Source of the DNA: Candidatus Thorarchaeota archaeon
Lineage (GTDB): Archaea > Asgardarchaeota > Thorarchaeia > Thorarchaeales > Thorarchaeaceae
Assembly: GCA_003345545.1 (NCBI GenBank)
Contig: PRDH01000070.1
Span: forward strand, 1-40,187
Length of the DNA: 40,187 nt
Direction: 5' to 3'
The translations under genes were made by a program, and so were the position numbers. Shown here piece after piece: positions 26,910-32,834 of this stretch (its first letter is position 1; each line of letters begins with the position of its first letter). The notes beneath the pieces were generated by a model that had not been told where the DNA came from, did not search any database, and saw only the letters and a list, made by a program, of their open reading frames with translations.

Positions 26910-28262
26910 TCACACAGAGACCTCAAGAGGAAGCTCGGTGGTTGATTCAACGGATTGGTTGTCTTTCTTTGCGAGTCGGGAGTGCAACTCTAATTTGGCA
27001 ATAGCTGCAAAGCCCAGAAGGGAAACGAATACTAAGACAACAGACGCGCCGATGAAGGGAGGACCTGTCGAGCCAACTGCTTCGGCCCATACTCCGCCAA
27101 TTCCCATTCCAATAACCTGTACAGCTGTGAATACGACATTTAGAAGGGAAAAGACACGACCACGGAACCTATCTTCTACGAGCGCCTGCATCAATACACT
27201 GAGAGGTATGTTCAGAATCACATCAACAGCACCAATCATTGCCCAAGCAAGCAGCACGCTCAAGAAATCATACGCTATGACCAGTGCGAAGACACCAACA
27301 CCTGCCAGAAGACCAGCAAACGCAATGAGATACAATGGTTTCTCGATTTTGCTTTTACGACTTAGATAGACAGCCGCTGCAGCCCCTGTGGCAGCACCAG
27401 CACTGAGTATCAATCCAATCTGGGCAGGTCCAAACCCCAATGCTCCTTCGAAATATGGCATCAGGAGTGCATTGAGTATCCCAGAAGACCCTGCGAGTAG
27501 CACTGCAAACACGAACAGGAATGAGAGAACGGCATTTCCTATGACATAGCGGCCGCCTTGGACTATCTGTTCTCGTAGTGATTCGTACTCCACATACATA
27601 CTCCGTGGTCTGAGATCAGTCGATATTCCACGGAGAACAATGGCTGATAGAATGAAGGTCATCGATGTGATGGCAAAGGCAAGGAAATAGTTGGGAGCAA
27701 GGAGCGCAATCAAAACACCTCCGAGAGGAGGAACAACTAACTGAACAACCTGGAAAGTCATCTGAGATAGAGAGTTCGCTGCGACTAGTTCGTCGCCTCC
27801 CACAAGATTGGGAATAGATGCGCTCCTTGCTGGAAAGAACCATGCATTTGCAGTTGCATGGATAAACGTCAAGAGATACACCCAGTAAATCGGGGGGGTG
27901 AACGATGGAAAATACACAGTCAAAGGTATCAGTATAATTGCAGCAGCTCGAACGATATCTGATGCAATCATGATTCTCTTGCGATTCCAACGATCAACAT
28001 ATACACCAATGAAGCCTGCAAAAACGACAACAGGTAGCACTTCAAACATGGCAAGTACTGCCATTGCCATGGCAGAACCTGTCAGGTCATAGGCGTAGAA
28101 CAGGAGGGCAAGGGCAGATACAGCAGTGCCAATATTCGATACAAGTTGCCCGAACCAGAGGCGTGAGTAATCAGGATGACGAAGAGCGGCCCTAAAGCCA
28201 CTCTGTTGTTGTTCATCTGCAGCACCCTCAGGTTGTTGCTGAACAATCAACGATTCTACCAT
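26910..28262 (-). CDS. MFS transporter (drug/siderophore-exporter-like)
   Basis: 450-residue integral membrane protein with about 12 hydrophobic helices and the MFS pattern of basic loops between helices 2 and 3 (YVDRWNRKRIMI) and 8 and 9. The opening PDYSRLWFGQLVSNIGTAVS is characteristic of the MFS_3 group that includes the enterobactin exporter EntS and macrolide exporters. The substrate cannot be told. The ATG at 28262 has GAGGTG at 28271-28276 with an 8-nt gap; an upstream GTG at 28271 overlaps that site and is less likely. It sits head to head with the ScpB-like gene and tail to tail with the kleisin-like gene. Confidence 0.9.
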   Translation of the reverse strand: MVESLIVQQQPEGAADEQQQSGFRAALRHPDYSRLWFGQLVSNIGTAVSALALLFYAYDLTGSAMAMAVLAMFEVLPVVVFAGFIGVYVDRWNRKRIMIASDIVRAAAIILIPLTVYFPSFTPPIYWVYLLTFIHATANAWFFPARSASIPNLVGGDELVAANSLSQMTFQVVQLVVPPLGGVLIALLAPNYFLAFAITSMTFILSAIVLRGISTDLRPRSMYVEYESLREQIVQGGRYVIGNAVLSFLFVFAVLLAGSSGILNALLMPYFEGALGFGPAQIGLILSAGAATGAAAAVYLSRKSKIEKPLYLIAFAGLLAGVGVFALVIAYDFLSVLLAWAMIGAVDVILNIPLSVLMQALVEDRFRGRVFSLLNVVFTAVQVIGMGIGGVWAEAVGSTGPPFIGASVVLVFVSLLGFAAIAKLELHSRLAKKDNQSVESTTELPLEVSV

Positions 28263-28525
28263 CCAAAGCACACCTCTGTCATTGCCTCTGTCGAAAGCAG
28301 AGGTTTTCGTGGTGCTCGTTCCTGGGGAATTGGTTCGATTCTCTGGCGTGTCATTCTAGCACCCCATCCTCGATACGAACGCCAGAGCCAATGCATCAGC
28401 GATTTGTACATTGATGGACCGATTTCTCTTGGTCAGAAGAATCAATTGAGAATTATCTCGAAGAGCCATGATCATTCACATTCTCCTATTGACTGGTCAG
28501 TGGTATTGTTCGTTCTGAGCTGCAA

Positions 28526-28555
28526 TGACCACATCTGTGACCACTGTGTGACCAC
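28526..28555 (+). repeat. three helically spaced TGACCAC repeats
   Basis: TGACCAC occurs at 28526-28532, 28538-28544 and 28549-28555, with start-to-start spacing of 12 and 11 bp, about one DNA turn. This places the copies on one face of the helix, as in cooperative protein-binding arrays. Confidence 0.4.
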
Positions 28556-28757
28556 AAGCCCATGGGATGGGAATCAGAGGTCGTCATCATGACAATTCGC
28601 TCAGAGGATGTCATGTGCAACTACCTGACAAATGAGAGGTATGCATATGCAATAGCATCAGTACTCTGAACTTGGCGAGCAGCCTTGTTCTTTCGAAAGG
28701 TTGAGTTGTTGATTGTTGGAGTCATAATAGTTCACATGAAATACAGCTCAGAATTGG

Positions 28758-28765
28758 TATATATA
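28758..28765 (+). promoter_or_regulatory. TATA box for the ScpB-like operon
   Basis: TATATATA is the clearest TATA box in the window. It predicts transcription from about 28787, a few bases before the ATG at 28792 and about 94 nt before the ScpB-like start. Confidence 0.65.
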
Positions 28766-28791
28766 GCGAAGCCACTCTTGAGGGACACAGG

Positions 28792-28884
28792 ATGAAGTCA
28801 CAAGATGTGACTACCTCTAGAGCACGTCGCGTGCCTGACAGGTCATACTTTATACCTGATTGTACTGGAGAATTCGAGATATGA
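28792..28884 (+). CDS. 30-codon upstream reading frame coupled to the ScpB-like gene
   Basis: ATG at 28792 opens a 30-codon frame (MKSQDVTTSRARRVPDRSYF, then ten residues) ending in TGA at 28882-28884. That TGA overlaps the ATG at 28881 of the next gene as ATGA. The TATA box at 28758-28765 puts the transcript start just before this ATG, so the frame would be the first translated. The peptide is basic at the centre and matches nothing I know. It could be a leader that couples or tunes translation of the downstream protein. A bare chance frame remains possible. Confidence 0.4.
   Translation: MKSQDVTTSRARRVPDRSYFIPDCTGEFEI
28796..28812. promoter_or_regulatory. perfect inverted repeat just after the transcription start
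   Basis: AGTCACA, AGA, TGTGACT: two 7-bp arms around a 3-bp centre, at about +10 to +26 of the predicted transcript. It could be an operator on DNA or a short hairpin covering the start of the small upstream frame. Confidence 0.4.
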
Positions 28885-29384
28885 ACGAGTATGCCGTGCT
28901 TGTCAAGCTCCTCACACGAACAGGAACACCCATTGGCGCAAGCATAGATGACATGCTCGATGCACTCGGTCTCCCCGAGGATGTTGGGAGGCATGTTCTA
29001 TTCCAAAAGCTGAGTGACCTTCATGAGAGGGTCAGACCACTAGGTCTTGTTATCAAGCACAATCCAATATCGGGTGTCTTCTATCTTGACACCTCCAGCG
29101 AGGTCAGGCTTCCTCAAGATGGCACCACATTGCCAGACAGGCTTGCGGCAACCCTTCTTATTGTAATGACACTTGCCTACCAAGACGGTGGCTGGGTGAA
29201 TGTCGAAAGAGTCAGAGAGTTCAGGAAGAAGGCGCTGCAGGGTGTGATGGTCGATCTTCGTGAACTGCAGAGTCAGGGCTATGTTGAGCTGGATCAGGAC
29301 AGGAAGCGAGTACGCCTTGGAACGAAAGTGCCGTTCGAGATCGATTACGAGGCTTTCTTCAAGGACCTTGCAGAGAGTCAGTAA
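28881..29384 (+). CDS. scpB: ScpB-like kite protein (tandem winged-helix)
   Basis: 167 residues with two winged-helix units. The first (about 8-75) reads DDMLDALGLPEDVGRHVL and later PISGVFYLDTSSEV. The second (about 85-150) begins LPDRLAATLLIVMTLAYQDG and ends with a Q-G-Y-V-E-L wing. This order and the LAATLLIVMTLAY helix resemble ScpB, the dimeric kite subunit of bacterial and archaeal condensin. SMC and a kleisin-like gene lie about 2-6 kb upstream, which supports the call. The ATG at 28881 has GGAGA at 28867-28871. A TTG at 28860 in the same frame is a weaker start. Confidence 0.6.
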   Translation: MNEYAVLVKLLTRTGTPIGASIDDMLDALGLPEDVGRHVLFQKLSDLHERVRPLGLVIKHNPISGVFYLDTSSEVRLPQDGTTLPDRLAATLLIVMTLAYQDGGWVNVERVREFRKKALQGVMVDLRELQSQGYVELDQDRKRVRLGTKVPFEIDYEAFFKDLAESQ

Positions 29385-29455
29385 GTATCTCAGAAAGAAG
29401 GTTCCTTCGCTAGTTTTATCAGCAGTCAGATACGACTCAAGACTGGTCAGTAATC

Positions 29456-29815
29456 ATGTCCCACAATCGTTCTCTTCGATTTTCACAGTCTACCTGCCCA
29501 GTCTGTGGAGGCAAGGAAGTTGCCCGAGATGACCTCAAGGGAGACCTTCTGTGCACCAACTGCGGACATATCGTGACCCGTACCGAATCGAGAAGTGTTG
29601 GCAAGTACGATATCGCTCAACACCTCAAGCGAAACGGGAAGATGACCTTCCCGAGCCTGAAGGAAGTCACCGGAGCCTCTGATGACAAGCTCTTCGGTGT
29701 ACTCCAAGGCATGGAGAGCATGGAACTTGTCGAACAGGTAGCAGGACAATATACTCTCACAAAGAAAGGACAGAGATGGTACCGTCAAAGACTGGGACAG
29801 GAGTGGGGATACTAA
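29456..29815 (+). CDS. small zinc-ribbon / winged-helix protein
   Basis: 119 residues. A TFIIB-type zinc ribbon occupies residues 14-37 (CPVCGG, then CTNCGH). A winged helix follows at about 50-115 (YDIAQHLKRNGKMTFPSLKEV, then a wing ending QYTLTKKGQRWY). The pairing suggests a small DNA-binding or transcription-associated protein, like archaeal TFB- or TFE-related factors, though no cyclin repeats are present. It follows the ScpB-like gene by 71 nt on the same strand and may share its transcript. Confidence 0.7.
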   Translation: MSHNRSLRFSQSTCPVCGGKEVARDDLKGDLLCTNCGHIVTRTESRSVGKYDIAQHLKRNGKMTFPSLKEVTGASDDKLFGVLQGMESMELVEQVAGQYTLTKKGQRWYRQRLGQEWGY

Positions 29816-29908
29816 GTCACGAGAGGCATCCCCTGTTCCTTAGTGGATACCATATTCACATCTTTATTGGGGAGAATTATTGTACCAAATTTTACCAGCT
29901 GAAATAGA

Positions 29909-29916
29909 TTTATTAG
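29909..29916 (+). promoter_or_regulatory. TATA box for structured RNA A
   Basis: TTTATTAG, preceded by purine-rich GAAATAGA, is centred 23 nt before 29935, the first base of the terminal stem of RNA A. It lies in a 353-bp gap without protein genes. Confidence 0.5.
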
Positions 29917-29934
29917 ACCCTAAAACTCTGATTG

Positions 29935-30035
29935 AGTGGGATTCGATCCGATGAATGCCTAATTCTTCAATCTCCCTCCTACCACGCGATTGTGCTGCAG
30001 AACAGCACACTTGGATTGCGGATCGAATCCTCACT
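29935..30035 (+). ncRNA. candidate structured RNA A (new family)
   Basis: A 101-nt unit. The terminal stem pairs 29939-29950 with 30019-30030 (12 perfect base pairs), then 29935-29938 with 30032-30035 across one bulged base at 30031. Inside, a conserved pyrimidine-rich strand at 29965-29989 leads into a 7-bp hairpin (TGTGCTG 29991-29997, loop of 5, CAGCACA 30003-30009). CAATC (29968-29972) can also pair with GATTG (30014-30018). The strand and architecture recur in RNA B at 31419-31518 with different stem sequences. A TATA box sits one promoter length upstream. It does not fit tRNA, SRP, RNase P, C/D or H/ACA RNAs. Strand choice rests on the TATA position. Confidence 0.55.
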
Positions 30036-30168
30036 TGGACTTCCTGCGGACTAATCGCTCTTCTATGTCGGATACAACCATGATTGAGCGTTCGCTTGGA
30101 GCCAATTATTCTAGAATATGAGTTACTCAGTTGGTTACATTGATTAACTTCACAAGCAATTTCGTATT

Positions 30169-31218
30169 ATGAAAGATAGGAGAAAGTTCCTGCATTTTCT
30201 TGATTCCGAAGAATACAAAGAGCTCGTCCCGGAATCCGATGAACAGAAGAAAGTGCCTCCTCCACTTTTTCAGCAGCCTTTTCCTGAGAATGTTCCTCTT
30301 ATCGATTTAGTTCCTCCTGATGAATTTGCTATTGGCAAAGCTCCTTTTCTTGATCTTGTCAATAGCAGAGAAAGTAGAAGAAAATACACTTCGGACCCTC
30401 TTACTCTAGAGGAATTGTCCTTTCTCCTCTGGAGCACTCAAGGAGTGAAGAAGGTACTAAAATCGGGTCGTGGAGTTAGACGTACTGTTCCTTCTGCTGG
30501 TGCCAAGAGCCCGCTTGAAACGTATCTAGTTATCAATAGAGTGGAAGGGCTTGAACCCGGTCTCTATCGTTATATCTCTTTTAGTCATCAGTTATTGTTT
30601 ATCAAGAGAATAGATAATGCAGAGGAAAGAATGGGTAAGCTGGCTTTTGACCAGAAGTTTGTGGGAACGGCTCCTGTTATTTTCTGTTGGACGGCTGTTC
30701 CATATCGAACCGAATGGCGTTATACTATCCTTTCTCACAAATTCATCGCTGTGGATTTGGGGATTGTATGTCAGAGCCTTTACATGTCTTGTGAGGCAAT
30801 CAATCTAGGAACAGTGGCGATAGGATACTATGAACAAGGCAAGTTGGATGAACTACTCGATCTAGACACAGATGAAGAGTTTGTTGTCTTACTAGCTCCT
30901 GTAGGAAGATATCAAAGAGAAAAGAAACTCACAGAGTTCTTCAAATACGCCAAGAAGAAAGTTGCTCCGAGAAGTCTAAAGAAACTGGAAGGGAAATACA
31001 AACGGAAGAATCTGGTCGAATTCATTGTTAAGAACGGTAATCTCGTAGCTAAGATTGGGGAGTTCGAAGAAATCCTTGACCCTTACAATGAAACAGAATT
31101 CATTGGAGAATTGAGTGCAAGAGCAATGAGGTTTGAGTTTACAGAAGAAGGGAAACCTGGAAAAGTAGTTGTACTAACTGCAGAAGATGAAGAAGTAGAA
31201 TTGGAATACGTGGAATAA
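30169..31218 (+). CDS. SagB-type nitroreductase-family dehydrogenase
   Basis: FMN-dependent oxidoreductase fold of 349 residues. The region from about 55 to 255 matches SagB-type nitroreductases: NSRESRRKYTSDPLTLEEL with its Arg-Arg FMN contacts, then PSAGAKSPLETYLVI, GLYRY, and VDLGIVCQSLYMSCEAINLG. SagB enzymes oxidise azolines in peptide natural products, but no YcaO cyclodehydratase or precursor gene is near, so the substrate is unknown. A C-terminal extension of about 80 residues is charged and extra to the family. Codons end in T or A more often than in neighbouring genes. Together with the flanking RNA pair, this suggests acquisition by transfer. A TATA-like TTGATTAAC fits a leaderless ATG. 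Confidence 0.8.
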   Translation: MKDRRKFLHFLDSEEYKELVPESDEQKKVPPPLFQQPFPENVPLIDLVPPDEFAIGKAPFLDLVNSRESRRKYTSDPLTLEELSFLLWSTQGVKKVLKSGRGVRRTVPSAGAKSPLETYLVINRVEGLEPGLYRYISFSHQLLFIKRIDNAEERMGKLAFDQKFVGTAPVIFCWTAVPYRTEWRYTILSHKFIAVDLGIVCQSLYMSCEAINLGTVAIGYYEQGKLDELLDLDTDEEFVVLLAPVGRYQREKKLTEFFKYAKKKVAPRSLKKLEGKYKRKNLVEFIVKNGNLVAKIGEFEEILDPYNETEFIGELSARAMRFEFTEEGKPGKVVVLTAEDEEVELEYVE

Positions 31219-31388
31219 ACATCACTCTGCAGGATTCCTCTGGAGTTAAAGCCCGCACTAATAGAAACGAGTTCTCGAGTCGAATCTTCTCGGATTCTCT
31301 GAAACAATCAGATTATGTGTGTTCTTTCCGTTTTCTCAATCCAGAATAGCTGCTCAAGTCAATTCTTCCAAATGTACCTAACTAAATG

Positions 31389-31397
31389 CTTAATATG
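31389..31397 (+). promoter_or_regulatory. TATA box for structured RNA B
   Basis: CTTAATATG is centred about 25 nt before 31419, the first paired base of RNA B, giving the same spacing as for RNA A. The rest of 31219-31388 holds no gene; GAATC and GATTC near 31280 form a small hairpin after the nitroreductase. Confidence 0.5.
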
Positions 31398-31418
31398 CAT
31401 TCGATTACGGTACGCATA

Positions 31419-31518
31419 GGGCTTGGAACAGAGAGCTTCAAACTCCCCTCCTAACCACGCGAATATTCCTACGTCAGTAGGAACCTACTTTCCCTAGATT
31501 TTTCTCTGCGCCAGGCCC
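31419..31518 (+). ncRNA. candidate structured RNA B (paralogue of RNA A)
   Basis: A 100-nt unit. GGGCTTGG (31419-31426) pairs with CCAGGCCC (31511-31518) with one G-U. After a 2x2 internal loop, CAGAGAG (31429-31435) pairs with TTCTCTG (31502-31508), ending in a G-U. The conserved strand at 31436-31462 matches RNA A at 25 positions across 27, with one substitution and two single-base gaps. It leads into a 7-bp hairpin (TTCCTAC 31466-31472, loop GTCA, GTAGGAA 31477-31483). None of the stem sequences match RNA A, yet the pairings are kept. It ends 17 nt before the stop of the opposing WD40 gene. Confidence 0.55.
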
Positions 31519-31534
31519 GTATCATCTTCTCAAT

Positions 31535-32680
31535 TCAAACCGTCTTCTTTATGATAATCAGGTCTTTGCCATCTATCTTCACTGGCATCTCCGGAGGCAG
31601 GTCCAATAACCAATCCTCGAGCTCCTCAGGTGTCTTGAAACGAAGTAGGATGCCAAGTCTGTCAAGGGGCAGTGTCTCATACCGTGTCATGATTTTCTTG
31701 ATCTGAAGCATGCGGAATGCTTCTAGTTCAGCCTGCGCTTCTTCTGCGAGCTCCTTTGTTTTGTCGAACCAAGGACTCTCTCTCTCAAACTCCCAGATCT
31801 CGACAAGTCCTTCCATCGAGCCGGTGATGATGTATCTGCTATCCGGCGTAACAACCATTGAATGGACATTACTCGTATGGGTCAAATCCGCAATGAGTAC
31901 ACCACCGCGAAGGACCCAGACACGCACCGTTCCATCGGATGAACCCGTGATGACATGCTGACCATCGTTCGTGATGTGGATTGTGAGAATAGGGGCATGA
32001 TGGCCTGTCATCGTCTTAAGCAGAGTGCCTGTTTCGAGGTCCCAGAGGTACACCGTACCATGTTGATCGCCTGAGAGAATGTATCGAGAGTCAGCAGTCA
32101 TAGCCAGAGCCGTCACATGGCCCTGATGTCCCTCAAGGAGTCTGAGTTGAACACCAAGTTCAAAGTCCCAAATCCAGACAACACCGACATCTCTCGTGCC
32201 AGGTGTCCGTTTGCTCCCGGAGATCAAATATCGACCATCAGGACTCACAATCAGTGAGTATATCCCACGTCCATGGTCAGAACTACGAAGCATGACTCCT
32301 CGGTCTATGTCCCAGTACCTCGCAACACCGTCATCCCCACCAGTGACGATGAATCGCTGATCTGGGCTGACAGCGATTGCTGTGACATGGACGGAGTTGG
32401 GCGCAAGAGACCGAATCAACTCATGCGTTTCGAGGTCCCATATCTTGACAGCGAGGTCCTTGTCAGCAATCGAAACGAGGCGCTTGCCATCTGGCATTAC
32501 TAAGAGCCTGTAGACAGGCCCATTATGACCGAGGAACTTATGGAGCTCCTTTCCTGATGCAAAGTCCCACAGGCGTATTGTGGCGTCCTGACCACCCGAA
32601 ACAATAATCCGACCATCCGGCGTAATCGCCAAGCTCCAGACAGTGAATTCGTGCCCTTCCATTTGACCACTTGGCGTCAT
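31535..32680 (-). CDS. seven-bladed WD40 protein with C-terminal helical domain
   Basis: Seven WD40 repeats make one full propeller over about residues 8-300. Blades end in LWDF, IWDLE, YWDID, WIWDF, LWDLE, VWVL and IWEF. This is followed by an amphipathic helix (KELAEEAQAELEAF) and about 60 residues (RYETLPLDRLGILLRFKTPE, then DLPPEMPVKIDGKDLI). The tail looks like a small winged helix. It should be a cytosolic scaffold for protein complexes. I place the start at ATG 32680; a TTG at 32716 would add 12 residues with no ribosome-binding site. Propeller plus helix/wing tail is the order of some eukaryotic coat and lid proteins, but homology is not shown. Confidence 0.85.
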   Translation of the reverse strand: MTPSGQMEGHEFTVWSLAITPDGRIIVSGGQDATIRLWDFASGKELHKFLGHNGPVYRLLVMPDGKRLVSIADKDLAVKIWDLETHELIRSLAPNSVHVTAIAVSPDQRFIVTGGDDGVARYWDIDRGVMLRSSDHGRGIYSLIVSPDGRYLISGSKRTPGTRDVGVVWIWDFELGVQLRLLEGHQGHVTALAMTADSRYILSGDQHGTVYLWDLETGTLLKTMTGHHAPILTIHITNDGQHVITGSSDGTVRVWVLRGGVLIADLTHTSNVHSMVVTPDSRYIITGSMEGLVEIWEFERESPWFDKTKELAEEAQAELEAFRMLQIKKIMTRYETLPLDRLGILLRFKTPEELEDWLLDLPPEMPVKIDGKDLIIIKKTV

Positions 32681-32780
32681 CTCATTGACCAAATTCGGAC
32701 ATCTCCCTCTTTTCAACTAGCTAGCAATTCGAACAATGAGATGAATGAAAAAAAAGTTGTCGCTCGGACGGAGGGTGCAA

Positions 32781-32814
32781 GAAAAAGAAAGGGAGGGTGG
32801 CACGAAGTGCCACC
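32781..32814 (-). terminator. terminator of the pyrophosphatase gene
   Basis: On the reverse strand, GGTGGCAC and GTGCCACC form a perfect 8-bp stem with a TTC loop (32796-32814). A pyrimidine stretch containing TTTCTTTTTC follows. It lies 20 nt after the pyrophosphatase stop. Confidence 0.65.
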
Positions 32815-32834
32815 GCACTAATGTAGTTCTCTGA

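Larger units (their letters stand above)
28263..28791. other. long divergent intergenic region with repeats
   Basis: About 530 bp with no recognisable gene. It holds a small hairpin at 28285-28303 (CCTCTG and CAGAGG) followed by TTTT. There is also a 9-bp inverted repeat (CTCTGGCGT at 28341-28349, ACGCCAGAG at 28379-28387), three TGACCAC copies at 28526-28555, and a strong TATA box at 28758-28765. The length and density of repeats suggest regulation of one or both flanking genes. Confidence 0.45.

Noticed and set aside
28325..28390. GGTTCGATTC beside a 9-bp inverted repeat, possible tRNA or tRNA fragment
   Set aside because: No 7-bp acceptor stem, D arm or anticodon stem is present; the repeat arms are 29 nt apart with nothing tRNA-like between them.
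29935..30035. GGATTCGATCC in RNA A resembles a tRNA T-arm
   Set aside because: The matching bases pair with the far end of the unit over 12 bp, not within a 5-bp arm; no anticodon or acceptor arm can be built.
29935..31518. integron attC-like sites or insertion-sequence ends flanking the nitroreductase gene
   Set aside because: The paired parts are the variable parts, the core sites expected of attC are absent, no terminal direct repeats are seen, and no integrase or transposase is in the window. Kept only as a cassette hypothesis.
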